Shown here piece by piece: positions 32,285 to 43,161 of a stretch of DNA of 64,000 bases. The notes under the pieces are model-generated. The model did not search any database. It had not been told where the DNA came from and saw nothing but the letters and a program-made list of their open reading frames with translations. Position 1 is the first letter of the stretch, and every line of letters starts with the position of its first letter. Made by a program: the position numbers and the translations under genes. The stretch comes from UBA1660 sp964462035 (GTDB lineage: Bacteria > Myxococcota_A > Polyangia > Polyangiales > Houyiibacteriaceae), in assembly GCA_964462035.1 (NCBI GenBank), contig CAYXAP010000041.1, positions 12,511-76,510 on the forward strand. Reading direction: 5' to 3'.

Positions 32285-34519
32285 ATGAGTGAGCGCCCCC
32301 ACCTGCGACGGGCCATCGTGGCCACGCTCACCGCGCTCGCGGTGGGGGGCATCGTCGCGCTGCCCGCCCTCGAGATGCGGCTGGAGCCGCGGGCGCTCCT
32401 ACCCGACGCCCCCGCGATCGACGCGGTCGAGGCCGAGCTCGGCGAGCGCTTCGGCCGACCGCTCGGCCCCCTGGTGTTGGTGCAGGTCCATGCCGATGAC
32501 GTCCTGGCCGACGATGCCTTGGCCGCGATCCACCGGCTCACCCGAGCCCTCGAAGCGGAGCCGACGGTGGCGCGAGTCCAGAGCCCGACCAACGTGCCGC
32601 TGCCGGTCCCCTCGGACGGTGACGAGGCGCAGGCGGACGCCGAGCTCGATGCGCTCCTGACGTTGATCGAAGCCCACCCCGACGCGTTCCCCCACGGGCT
32701 CACCTCGGTCGCCGAAGCGACCGGTGGTCCGACCACGCTCGGTCAGCCCTTCGGGGACGGGGACCGCGAAGGCGCTGCGCTCGTCCGCCGTCATCGTGAG
32801 CTGCTGGGGCCCCTGCTGGGCGACGATGGGTCCAGTGCACTGCTCCTGGTCCACCTGCAGGAGGGCACGCAGTGGCGCGCGGACCTGCTGGCCGGTCCGC
32901 TCCGAGCCGAGCCATCGTTGCGATCGGAGCTGACCGGCGCACCAGTGCTCGAAGCGGCCCTGAGCCAGATCATGACCGAGGAGGCGCCACTGCCGATCGG
33001 GCTGGCGATGCTCGGAAACGCCCTGGTGCTCCTTCTGGCGATGCGCAGCCGGCGAGGAGTCGCGCTGCCAATGGCCGCCGCGGGGATCAGCCTCTCGATT
33101 CTCTTCGGCGTCATGGCCATCAGTGGCCAGCCCTTCACGCTGCTCCACGCGATGCTGCCACCGCTGATCCTGACGGTGGCGATCTCCGACGCGATCCACA
33201 TCGTCTTCCGACACCGCGACCACCTGCGAGAGCGGGGTGTGGACCAGGACGGCGCGCTCGGGGCGCAGACCCGGCGGGGCGTGCTCCGGGACACCGCTCG
33301 GGAGATGGCCGCCGCCTGCCTCGTGACGTCCGCGACGACCGCGGCGGGCTTCGGCGCCTTGGCGCTCGCCCGCACGCCGGCGGTCCGCGACCTGGCGATC
33401 TGGTCGGTGGCTGGAGTGATCGTCGCCTACGCCGTGACCCTGGTGGTGGTGGTCAGCGGGCTCGAAGGCGCGCGGCTCCGGCCGCGGACACGCGGGCGCA
33501 CGGCGGCGCGCATCGCCGGCTTCTCGGCGAAACGACCCTGGCCCATGCTCTTCTTCTGGCTCCTGCTGGGTGGCGCGGCGCTGACCGGAACCGGTCGGAT
33601 CCCGCAGGGCAGCCGGCTGCTCGCGCCCTTCCCCGCCGACCTGGCTCCCGCCCGCGTGGCGCGCGCCATCGACGCCGATCACGGCGGCTCGCGCCGGCTC
33701 GAGCTCCTGGCGCCCGACGTCGACACCAGCCGACGAGTCACCGCGTGGCTAGACGAGCGAGCGGAGACCACGCGGGTCGTGTCGGCCGAGACGCTCCGCG
33801 CCCAGATCTTCTCGTTGCTCACGCCGACGGATGCGGGAGCGCCGAGCGACGCGGCGTCCCGCGCCGCGCTGACCACGCTCGGAGGCCCACTCCTCGAGGG
33901 CTGGGAGAGCGACGACGGCTCCCAGCGGATCGAGGTCTCGCTGCGCGACGCGCCGGCGGAGTCGATCGTGTCGTTGGTGGAGGAGCTGCGCGCCCACCAC
34001 TCGGTGCGCGTGGCCGGTGAGGCCGCTCGCACCTCGACGGCCGTCGCCACCATTCAGCAGGACCTGAGCCGCACCTTCGGATTCGCTCTGGTCAGCGTGT
34101 TCCTGATCGTCGGTCTGCTCCTGCGCGACGTGCGACTGGGATCGATCGCGCTCCTGCCGAACCTACTGCCGCTGGCGGCAGGGCTCGGCTGGATGGCCCT
34201 CCGGGGCCTCGCGCTCGATGCCTCCACCGCGATGGTCTTCGCCGCGTCGCTCGGGCTGGCGGTCGACGGCACCGTCCACGCGCTGGTGCGCTTCCGGCGG
34301 CACCGCGACCTCGACCGGACCTTCCGGGAGAGCGGCCCCGGCATCTTGGTCGGCGGTGCGACGCTGCTGGCCGGCTTCGCGGCGCTCTTCGTGAGCGACC
34401 TGCCGCCCGTCGCACGCTTCGCAGAGCTGGCGATCGTGACCTTGGCGGTCGCCACCATCGCCGAGCTCACGCTCCTGCCGGCACTGCTGAAGCTCTTCGG
34501 GAAGGCTCAGTCCGACTGA
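32285..34519 (+). CDS. MMPL/RND-family transporter
   Basis: 744 residues. Two repeats of one transmembrane helix, a large periplasmic loop and a five-helix bundle: TM1 about 9-27, bundle about 237-385; TM7 about 415-435, bundle about 600-735. Conserved RND/MMPL features are the Asp-containing SDAIHIVFRHRDH in the first half and GLAVDGTVHALVRFRRHRD in the second, which give the proton-relay Asp. Family members export lipids or hopanoids with proton motive force. No fusion or outer-membrane partner is adjacent. The 3' end overlaps the convergent ATPase gene by 13 nt. Confidence 0.88.
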   Translation: MSERPHLRRAIVATLTALAVGGIVALPALEMRLEPRALLPDAPAIDAVEAELGERFGRPLGPLVLVQVHADDVLADDALAAIHRLTRALEAEPTVARVQSPTNVPLPVPSDGDEAQADAELDALLTLIEAHPDAFPHGLTSVAEATGGPTTLGQPFGDGDREGAALVRRHRELLGPLLGDDGSSALLLVHLQEGTQWRADLLAGPLRAEPSLRSELTGAPVLEAALSQIMTEEAPLPIGLAMLGNALVLLLAMRSRRGVALPMAAAGISLSILFGVMAISGQPFTLLHAMLPPLILTVAISDAIHIVFRHRDHLRERGVDQDGALGAQTRRGVLRDTAREMAAACLVTSATTAAGFGALALARTPAVRDLAIWSVAGVIVAYAVTLVVVVSGLEGARLRPRTRGRTAARIAGFSAKRPWPMLFFWLLLGGAALTGTGRIPQGSRLLAPFPADLAPARVARAIDADHGGSRRLELLAPDVDTSRRVTAWLDERAETTRVVSAETLRAQIFSLLTPTDAGAPSDAASRAALTTLGGPLLEGWESDDGSQRIEVSLRDAPAESIVSLVEELRAHHSVRVAGEAARTSTAVATIQQDLSRTFGFALVSVFLIVGLLLRDVRLGSIALLPNLLPLAAGLGWMALRGLALDASTAMVFAASLGLAVDGTVHALVRFRRHRDLDRTFRESGPGILVGGATLLAGFAALFVSDLPPVARFAELAIVTLAVATIAELTLLPALLKLFGKAQSD

Positions 34520-36759
34520 AAGCCGATGCGACGCCGGGTGGGGGCTTCGTGGTGGAGCTCTTCCTGGATCTTCTCGTAGGCTTGCTCCATCTCGGCGGTG
34601 ACCGACGCGCGGGTCTCGGCGCGGGCCTTCTCGAAGAGCGCCATCGGCACGGTAGTCGCTTCGAGGTCCTCGCGGAGCGCGAGCAGACCGGCGCGGCGGA
34701 CCAGGTCCTCGAGGTCGGCACCGGTGAAGCCCTGGGTTCCGGCCGCCAGTGCCTCGAGGTCGACGTCGTCCGCCAACGGCATGCCCGCCGCGTGGATCGC
34801 GAGGATCCGTTGGCGACCCGCGGCGTCGGGGACGGAGACGTAGATGAGCTCGTCGAAGCGACCGGGACGAAGGAGAGCGGGGTCGACCAGGGTCGGCTGA
34901 TTGGTGGCCCCGATGACGATCACCTGCCGAAGCTCCTCGAGGCCGTCCATCTCGGCGAGGATGGTGTTGACCACACGCTCGGTGACCGCGGGCTCGCCGA
35001 GACCGCCGCCGCGCCGAGGCACGAGCGAGTCGATCTCATCGATGAAGATCACCGTCGGTGCGACCTGACGCGCGCGCTGGAAGAGGCGGGCGATCTGCTT
35101 CTCCGACTCGCCGTACCACTTGCTGAGCAGGTCCGAAGAGCGAACGGAGATGAAGTTCGCTTCGGCTTCGCGGGCCACCGCCTTCGCCAGCAGCGTCTTG
35201 CCCGTGCCGGGCGGACCGTAGAGGAGGAAGCCCTTCGCCGGGCGGATACCGAGGCGCTCGAAGGCCTCCGGGCGCTTGAGCGGGAGCTCGACGCCTTCGC
35301 GTAGCGCGGTCTTCGCCTTCTCGAGCCCACCGATCTCGTCCCAGCGGACTCGCGGCGTCTCGATCATGATCTCGCGTAGCGCCGAGGGCTGGACCCGCTT
35401 GAGTCCCTCGGTGAAGTCCTCGTGGGTGACCACCAGGCTGTCGAGGACCTCGGCCGGGATCTCGTCGGCGCCCAGATCGATCTCCGGGAGCCGGCGCCGA
35501 AGCGCCTCGAGCGCCGCTTCCCGAGCGACGGCGCCGAGGTCCGCGCCGACGAAGCCGTAGGTGATGCGCGCGAGCTCATCGAGCTCGACGTCGTCGGCGA
35601 TCGGCATCCCGCGGGTGTGGATGTCGAGGATCTCGCGGCGGCCCTCCACGCTGGGCGCGCCGATGACCAGCTCGCGGTCGAAGCGCCCGGGGCGGCGCAG
35701 CGCCTCGTCGATGGCCTCCGGTCGGTTGGTCGCGCCGATGACGATGACGTTCTGCCGCGGCTTCAGCCCGTCCATCAGCGTCAGCAGCTGGGCGACGAGC
35801 CGCCGCTCGCCCTCACCGTTCACCTCGGCGCGCTTGGGCGCGATGGAGTCGATCTCGTCGAAGAAGATGATCGACGGCGCCGATTGCTCGGCCTGCTCGA
35901 AGATCTCTCGCAGCCGCCCCTCGCTCTCGCCGTAGTGCTTCCCGACGATCTCGGGGCCGTTCACGATGAAGAACTGAGCATCGGCCTCGTGCGCCACCGC
36001 TCGCGCCAGCAGGGTCTTGCCGGTGCCGGGCGGTCCATGGAGGAGCACGCCCTTCGGCGGGTCGATGCCGAGCCGTTGGAAGAGCACCGGATGCTTGAGC
36101 GGGAGCTCGATCATCTCCCGCACCTGATCGAGCGTCTCGGAGAGCCCGCCGACGTCGTCATAGGTGACGTCGATGACGCGAGGCTCCTCGGGCTCCGAGT
36201 ACTCGGGCAGGAGCACGACCTCGGTCTCCTGGCTCACCCTCACGATGCCGCTCGGCTGCGAGGACACGACGATCAGGCGAACCTCTTGCAGACCCCACGC
36301 GCGACGACGTCCGAAGGTGCGCTGGAGCTCGGGGGGGAAGCTCTCCCCCGGCTGGAAGACGCTGGTGCTCACCACGTTGCCTGGGTGCGCCGGGCGACCG
36401 AGGAAGGTCCGCTTCAACGCCTCGCCCGAGCCGGAGAGCCGGACGTTCGGCTGCGCGGGGCCGAGCACCACCCGGCGCGCAGGCTTGGGGTCGGCCTTCC
36501 GGACGGTCACGGCATCACGGACGCCCACCCCCGCGTTGGTTCGCTCGATGCCGTCGAGGCGGATGATGTCCCTTCCGGCGTCTTCGAGGTGCGGCGGGAG
36601 CGCGATGGCGGCGCTCACCCGCTTGCCCTCGATAGCGACCACGTCGCCAGGCTGCAGGCCGAGGGCCTTCATCGCCGCGTCGCTCACTCGGGCGACGCCC
36701 TTGCCCTGATCCTGTGGGGTCGCGGCCGCGACCTCGAGAGTGACGCTCGTCTCGCTCAT
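34507..36759 (-). CDS. CDC48/VCP-like double AAA+ ATPase
   Basis: 750 residues with CDC48/VAT architecture. The N-domain (1-185) has a double-psi barrel (VARVSDAAMKALGLQPGDVVAIEGKR). AAA domain D1 has GPPGTGKT at about 241 and DEIDS; D2 has GPPGTGKT at about 514, DEIDSLVPRR and the arginine-finger NPxLLRPGRFD-type motif in each. It is a homohexameric unfoldase that extracts or remodels proteins in the cytoplasm. Common in archaea and eukaryotes but found in scattered bacteria, including Myxococcota. ATG 36759. Confidence 0.93.
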   Translation of the reverse strand: MSETSVTLEVAAATPQDQGKGVARVSDAAMKALGLQPGDVVAIEGKRVSAAIALPPHLEDAGRDIIRLDGIERTNAGVGVRDAVTVRKADPKPARRVVLGPAQPNVRLSGSGEALKRTFLGRPAHPGNVVSTSVFQPGESFPPELQRTFGRRRAWGLQEVRLIVVSSQPSGIVRVSQETEVVLLPEYSEPEEPRVIDVTYDDVGGLSETLDQVREMIELPLKHPVLFQRLGIDPPKGVLLHGPPGTGKTLLARAVAHEADAQFFIVNGPEIVGKHYGESEGRLREIFEQAEQSAPSIIFFDEIDSIAPKRAEVNGEGERRLVAQLLTLMDGLKPRQNVIVIGATNRPEAIDEALRRPGRFDRELVIGAPSVEGRREILDIHTRGMPIADDVELDELARITYGFVGADLGAVAREAALEALRRRLPEIDLGADEIPAEVLDSLVVTHEDFTEGLKRVQPSALREIMIETPRVRWDEIGGLEKAKTALREGVELPLKRPEAFERLGIRPAKGFLLYGPPGTGKTLLAKAVAREAEANFISVRSSDLLSKWYGESEKQIARLFQRARQVAPTVIFIDEIDSLVPRRGGGLGEPAVTERVVNTILAEMDGLEELRQVIVIGATNQPTLVDPALLRPGRFDELIYVSVPDAAGRQRILAIHAAGMPLADDVDLEALAAGTQGFTGADLEDLVRRAGLLALREDLEATTVPMALFEKARAETRASVTAEMEQAYEKIQEELHHEAPTRRRIGFQSD

Positions 36760-36804
36760 GGAGCGATTGGGTCGCCCAGGCGCGCCGCTGTCAACGGCCC
36801 CCGA

Positions 36805-37179
36805 TCAGTGGCCGTTGCCGAAACGCCGGTCTCGGACCGAGCGCAAGGGGTCGTGACCGAGGAGCAGCAGCCGGCGACGCCAGGACGAACAGCGAACCGG
36901 ACCGTCTGGGCGCTGACGCAGGAGCAGGTGGATTCGGCTGACCGCGCGGGCCATGAGCTCGTGGTCGGCGTCGGTGAGCTCGTGCTCCCGCTTGTCTTGG
37001 ATTTCGCACAAGCGATCGCACATCTCCTGCTCGCCTGCGGTGACGTGTCCACGCATCGGTGTCGCGCGACCGTGAAGGTGCGCGCGCAGCTCGCCGAGGG
37101 TGAGATTCGCGACCTCGTCGTAGGCCCGCCGGATGGCTCGGCGCTCGGCGTCGGTCATCGGTGCTCCCACTCGTCTCAT
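36805..37179 (-). CDS. DUF3140-like protein
   Basis: 124 residues. The DUF3140 pattern is seen in EVANLTLGELRAHL, the GE...ELTDADHELMARAVSRI helix and the tail SWRRRLLLLGHDPLR. Function of the family is unknown. ATG 37179 overlaps the permease stop as ATGA, with GGAGGT 8 nt upstream, so the start is well supported and coupled to the permease. Confidence 0.75.
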   Translation of the reverse strand: MRRVGAPMTDAERRAIRRAYDEVANLTLGELRAHLHGRATPMRGHVTAGEQEMCDRLCEIQDKREHELTDADHELMARAVSRIHLLLRQRPDGPVRCSSWRRRLLLLGHDPLRSVRDRRFGNGH

Positions 37180-38294
37180 GGGCTCGGACCTCCGCTGGCG
37201 GCGGCCAGCGCGTCCACCGGCGGCGAAGAGTCCTCGTCGGACTCGACGGCTCGGGGGGGCTCCTCCTCGCCGGTCTCGGAGACCAGCTCGGCGATCCAGC
37301 TCCATTGCCGGCTCCGCTCGCAGAGGGCGATGAAGAGCACGGTCATCGGCACGGAGAGCAGTGCTCCGCCGACGCCCCACACCCAGCCCCAGAAGACGAC
37401 GCTGAGCAGCACGACCAAGGGTGAGATCTTCAGCGCGTGGCCCTGCACCATCGGCTCGAGCCACTGGCCGATGGTGACCTGCACCACCGTGAGCACGGCG
37501 AGGACCGGGAGGGCGAAGGCGCCACCGCCCTGGGTCAGCGCGACCAAGGTGGGGGGCACGACCGCGACGAGCGAGCCGATGTTCGGGATGAAGTTGAGCA
37601 GGAAGGCGACGACACCCCAGAGCGCGGCGTCGCGGACGCCGAAGGCCCAGCAGGCGATGAAGGTCCCCGCACCGGTCAGCACACTCATCACCACGCGGGT
37701 CCACATGTAGCGGCGGAAGCGCGAGGTGACGCCACCGAGGGTGGAGATGAGACCCGGTCGCCGGTCTTCCAAGACGGCGACCGCGCGATGACGCCATCGG
37801 CCGGCCTCGGAGACGGCGAAGACCGTGAACATGGTGGACAGGAACGCGACGCTCGCCGAGAGCGCGAAGGTGCGCAGCGTCCCCTGTGCCATCGAACGAA
37901 GCTGCTCGGGATCGGGGTCGAAGGCGCTCGCGAGCGCCGGGAAGTAGCGCTCCTGCTCCTTCGCGAAGGCAGCGATCGAGCGGGCGTAGGTGTCGACGTT
38001 CGCGACGAAGCCCCGAAGGGCCCAGTAGAGCAGGCCCACGAAGCTCGCCACGATGAGCGCGAGCGTGGCCAGGGTGCCGATGATGGCGACGACCCGATGG
38101 GTGCGCCGAGCGAGCCAGGAGTGGACTGGCCAGGTGAGGATCACGAGGAAGGCCGCGATCGCCAGCGGCAGCGTGATCATGGCCGTGGCGCGCAGGGACG
38201 CGATGAAGATCGCCGCGCCGATGATCGGCAGCGAGAAGGCCGCGGCGTGCACCAGCCGGCTCCGGCGGCGCTCGAAGCGGGTCTTGCCGGGCAT
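37176..38294 (-). CDS. AI-2E family transporter
   Basis: 372 residues from ATG 38294, which has GGAG 8 nt upstream. An alternative ATG at 38414 would add 40 polar residues. Eight hydrophobic helices in the PerM/AI-2E layout: paired TMs at the N-terminus, a long loop (about 110-175), then FLLNFIPNIGSLVAVVPPTLVAL and VQGHALKISPLVVLLSVVFWGWVWGVGGALLSVP, the family signature. Substrates range from signals to Na+/H+; unknown here. It is translationally coupled to the DUF3140 gene. Confidence 0.85.
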   Translation of the reverse strand: MPGKTRFERRRSRLVHAAAFSLPIIGAAIFIASLRATAMITLPLAIAAFLVILTWPVHSWLARRTHRVVAIIGTLATLALIVASFVGLLYWALRGFVANVDTYARSIAAFAKEQERYFPALASAFDPDPEQLRSMAQGTLRTFALSASVAFLSTMFTVFAVSEAGRWRHRAVAVLEDRRPGLISTLGGVTSRFRRYMWTRVVMSVLTGAGTFIACWAFGVRDAALWGVVAFLLNFIPNIGSLVAVVPPTLVALTQGGGAFALPVLAVLTVVQVTIGQWLEPMVQGHALKISPLVVLLSVVFWGWVWGVGGALLSVPMTVLFIALCERSRQWSWIAELVSETGEEEPPRAVESDEDSSPPVDALAAASGGPSP

Positions 38295-38566
38295 GGCCAC
38301 GCTCCGATCCTCCGGATGAGCGTACGCATCGGTCCGCCGGGGCCGAGGGGAGGTCCCGTTCGTGGAGGGTGAGGGCGCGAGAGCGTGCTCCGCGGTGCCG
38401 GTGGTGGCGCTCATCGCGAGAATACAGAGCAATTCCGATGCCACCGACGATCGTCGGAACACGGTGTGCCGGATCGAGGCGTTGCGACCGCGATCGTGGC
38501 GGGTTGCCCCAGCATCAGAAAGTCGGGGTGGCGTTCGGGCGGGTGAGGTGCTCCACTCCCGACCGG

Positions 38567-39826
38567 ATGTCCAAGCCCCTTCGGCGCCGTGCCCGACTGG
38601 GCAAATACCTCCTCGACAAGCGTCTCGGAGAGGGGGCGTATGCCCAGGTGTGGCGAGCCCGGGACACGGTCGAGGGCCACGTGGTCGCCCTGAAGCTCGT
38701 CTTGCCCGAGGGCATCGAGGACATGGGCGCCGACCGGGTGGTGCGAGAGGCCCGCGTGGCGTCCCACCTGGACCACGCGAACGTGCTGCCGGTCCTCAAC
38801 GCCGATTGGATCGACGACTACTTCGCGCTGGCGACGAGGCTCTGCAAGCACAGCCTGGACGAGCATCGACCAGCGAAACGCTCACCAGCGACGGCGCTCA
38901 AGATCCTCACCGACGTCGCCGCTGGGCTCGCCCACGCGCACGAGCGCGGCGTGCTCCACCGGGACATCAAGCCCGAGAACATCCTCATCGACGACGACGG
39001 AACGGCGCTGGTGTCGGACTTCGGCTTCGCGCGCTGGCACGAAGAGAAGACGCTCACGCAGTGCGGAACGCTCGGCTACATGGCGCCGGAGCAGGCCTAC
39101 GGGAAAGCAACGCCGGCGTCCGACGTGTTCTCGTGGGGGCTGGTGGCGTACGAGCTGCTCTCCGGCGCATTGCCGAGTTGGCCCTTCGAGTGGCCGTTGG
39201 TGCAGAACGAGCGCTTCATCAAGCGAGTGCCGCCACCCTACCGGCCGGTGATCCGCACCGCCATCGCCTTCAACCCCGGCGACCGTTACCCCTCGGCGGT
39301 CGCGCTCCTCGAGGCGCTCTTGGAAGCTGGGCGCAGCGTGGAGGAGCGGCGCGGCGAGGAGCTGCCACCCGCCCGCGAGGTGCTGGCAGAGACCTTCGCC
39401 GCCCACCATGGCGCGTCCCTCCGGATGCGCTTCGCCTGCCGCCGATGCGGGGGGGCGATCGCAGAGGCGATGCGCCACTGCCCCTGGTGCAGCGCCACCG
39501 ACCACAGCTTCCGCGAGATCAGCGGCTTTCCCCTCTTCTGCCCCAACTGCGAGCGAGGCGTGCGACGAGAGTGGAACGCCTGCGGATGGTGCGGCACCCG
39601 GCTCGAGGGCAACGGCCACAAGGCGCCGAAGGATCCCCGCGCCAGCCGCAGCTGCGCGAAGCGTGGCTGCGAGGGCGAGCTCCGCCGCTTCATGCGCGCG
39701 TGCCCGACCTGCGGGTCGCGCGAGCGGCGGCCGTGGCGCGGCCCGGGGCTACCGGACCGCTGCCACCGCTGTGAGGGGCCGACGAACGACGAGTACTTCT
39801 ACGCCTGTCCGTGGTGCGGCGCGTAG
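38567..39826 (+). CDS. Ser/Thr protein kinase with C-terminal zinc-ribbon array
   Basis: 419 residues from ATG 38567. The kinase domain (10-265) has the Gly loop GEGAYAQVW, invariant Lys (VVALKL), HRDIKPEN with D133, DFGFA, and GTLGYMAPEQ, so it should be active. Residues about 290-419 hold four zinc-ribbon knuckle pairs: CRRCGG...CPWC, CPNCER...CGWC, CAKRGCEG...CPTC and CHRCEG...CPWC. No transmembrane segment. The ribbons probably bind nucleic acid or a partner. This domain combination is unusual. Confidence 0.88.
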   Translation: MSKPLRRRARLGKYLLDKRLGEGAYAQVWRARDTVEGHVVALKLVLPEGIEDMGADRVVREARVASHLDHANVLPVLNADWIDDYFALATRLCKHSLDEHRPAKRSPATALKILTDVAAGLAHAHERGVLHRDIKPENILIDDDGTALVSDFGFARWHEEKTLTQCGTLGYMAPEQAYGKATPASDVFSWGLVAYELLSGALPSWPFEWPLVQNERFIKRVPPPYRPVIRTAIAFNPGDRYPSAVALLEALLEAGRSVEERRGEELPPAREVLAETFAAHHGASLRMRFACRRCGGAIAEAMRHCPWCSATDHSFREISGFPLFCPNCERGVRREWNACGWCGTRLEGNGHKAPKDPRASRSCAKRGCEGELRRFMRACPTCGSRERRPWRGPGLPDRCHRCEGPTNDEYFYACPWCGA

Positions 39827-39831
39827 CGCGC

Positions 39832-41676
39832 TCAGGCGCTCTTCTTCTTGCCTTCGTACATCTCGTCGATGAGGTCCGTGTAGCGCTCCTGCACCGGGCC
39901 GCGCTTCACCTTGAGTGAGGCGGTGAGCAGACCGTCTTCGACCGTCAGCATCGGGATGATGCGGAAGTACTTGATGGTCTCGTACCGGGCGAGGCCCTCG
40001 TTGACCTCGTCGATGTGCTTCTGGACGGCGTCGCGGACGGCGTCGCTCTGCGGGTCGTTCGAGCTCCCGGTCTGCTTGGCCCACTCGTCGAGCTCCTCCG
40101 GGTCGAGCGCGACGAGCGCGGTCGCGTAGTTCCGGTAGTCGGCGACGGTGATGCACTCCTGGATCATCGGCAGTCGCTTCACGCGCTCTTCGAGCTTCGC
40201 GGGCGCGATGTACTTGCCGCCGGAGGTCTTCATGAGCTCCTTCTTCCGACCGGTGATCTTCACGAAGCCTTCGGAGTCCATCGACCCGAGGTCGCCGGTG
40301 TGGAACCAGCCCTCGTCGTCGAAGGCCTCGGAGGTCGCGTCGTCGCGGTTGAGGTAGCCGGAGGTGATGTTGCCACCCTTGGCGAGGATCTCCCCGTCGT
40401 CGGCGATCTTGATCTGTACGTCGGGGAAGGCTTGCCCGACGGTGCCGAGACGGAAGTCGTGGGGGCGGTTCGAGGTGAGCCCCGGACAGGTCTCGGTGAG
40501 CCCGTACGCCTCGAGCAGGGTCAGGTTGCAGGCGATGAAGAACTCGTGAACCGGCACGCTGAGCGGCGCGGAGCCGCTGAGCAGGATCTCCGTGCGATCG
40601 AAGCCGAGGGTCGCCCGAAGCTTCGAGAGCACCAGCTTGTCGGCGACCGCGAGCTTCAGCTTCAGGAAGAAGGGGAGCTCCTTGCCGCGACTCTTGTAGG
40701 GTACCGTCGCCTTGCCGGTGTCGAGCGCCCAGCCGAAGAGCTTCTGGCGGATCGGCGGCGCGCCGGCGACCGCGGTCTGGATCTTCGCGACCATCTTCTC
40801 GTAGACGCGCGGCGCCGCAGGGAAGAACCCGGGGCGGGTCGCCTTGAGGTCGTCGCCGAGCGTCGGGATGGACGAGATGATCGTCGGCGCGTCGAAGAAG
40901 GGCCCAGCGAGCTCGATGAGCCGACCGAAGGAGTGCGCGAGCGGGAGGAAGAGGAAGAGCCCACCCGCCGTGATGCCGGTCCCCTCGAAGATGTTGATCT
41001 TCTCCACGCTCTCCAGCATCGAGAGCATGTTTCCGTTGGTCTGGATCACGCCCTTGGGCGGCCCGGTGGTCCCGGAGGTGTAGGTGTAGGTGCAGACGTC
41101 GTCCCGCTTCGGCACCGCGGCCCGGCGATCGATCTCGTCCTGCAGCTCCCCCAGCTTCTCGGCGCCACGGGCCTCGAGGTCGGCCAAGCTCTCCCAGTCG
41201 TCCGCAGGCTCGATGCCCTCGGGGTTCATCACGACGATGTGCTTCAGCTTCACCCGGTCGGCGGCGTACTCCTCCTCGAAGAAGGTGAAGCCCTTGCGCA
41301 TCTCACGAACCTTCGCGAGGGCCTCGGCATCGCTGACGATGGCAACCACCGCCTCCGTGTCGGTGTGGAGGTAGCCGACCTCTTCGGGCAGCAGCGTCGA
41401 GTAGACCGGTACGGTGCGCAGTCCGGCGGATAGGCAACCGAAGTCGCAGGCGATCCACTCCGGGCTCGGCTTGCCCATGATGGCGATGGCGGCGCGGTCG
41501 GGGACGTCGGTCGCGGAGAGCACACCTGCCGCGATGTGGGCCATGCGCTGACCGAGCTCGCGCCAGCTGGTGTCCTTCCACATCGAGCCGTCCTTGGCTC
41601 GGATCGCCGGTCGATTGGGCGACTTGGCGATACGGTCGGCGATCATCGAGGCAACGGTTTCGTGGGCCATGTTCAC
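39832..41676 (-). CDS. Long-chain fatty acid-CoA ligase (AMP-forming)
   Basis: 614 residues, normal length. It activates fatty acids with ATP and CoA. Seen: P-loop TYTSGTTGPPKGV, linker EAYGLTETCPGLTSN, TGDLGSMDSEGFVKITGRKKELMKTSGGKYIAP (A8 hinge/A10 Lys). FAA1-type features are the long insert with PRVYEKM. GTG 41676 or ATG 41670 is the start. It ends 5 nt from the convergent kinase stop. Confidence 0.92.
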   Translation of the reverse strand: MNMAHETVASMIADRIAKSPNRPAIRAKDGSMWKDTSWRELGQRMAHIAAGVLSATDVPDRAAIAIMGKPSPEWIACDFGCLSAGLRTVPVYSTLLPEEVGYLHTDTEAVVAIVSDAEALAKVREMRKGFTFFEEEYAADRVKLKHIVVMNPEGIEPADDWESLADLEARGAEKLGELQDEIDRRAAVPKRDDVCTYTYTSGTTGPPKGVIQTNGNMLSMLESVEKINIFEGTGITAGGLFLFLPLAHSFGRLIELAGPFFDAPTIISSIPTLGDDLKATRPGFFPAAPRVYEKMVAKIQTAVAGAPPIRQKLFGWALDTGKATVPYKSRGKELPFFLKLKLAVADKLVLSKLRATLGFDRTEILLSGSAPLSVPVHEFFIACNLTLLEAYGLTETCPGLTSNRPHDFRLGTVGQAFPDVQIKIADDGEILAKGGNITSGYLNRDDATSEAFDDEGWFHTGDLGSMDSEGFVKITGRKKELMKTSGGKYIAPAKLEERVKRLPMIQECITVADYRNYATALVALDPEELDEWAKQTGSSNDPQSDAVRDAVQKHIDEVNEGLARYETIKYFRIIPMLTVEDGLLTASLKVKRGPVQERYTDLIDEMYEGKKKSA

Positions 41677-41765
41677 AACACTCCAGGGGCTGGGGTGAGG
41701 ACGATGCCCGACCCAGTCGCGAACGACAACCGCGACCTGCTTACGACCGGATCGGAGAGGCGGCC

Positions 41766-43109
<1,344 letters not shown>

Positions 43110-43161
43110 GGTCCCAGCCTATCGCGCCCTGGACGGAGCCGCGTGGCGAATCCGGCCACCG

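Noticed and set aside
35422..37710. 762-codon + strand frame antisense to the CDC48-like gene
   Set aside because: Shadow of a strong AAA+ gene; no domain.
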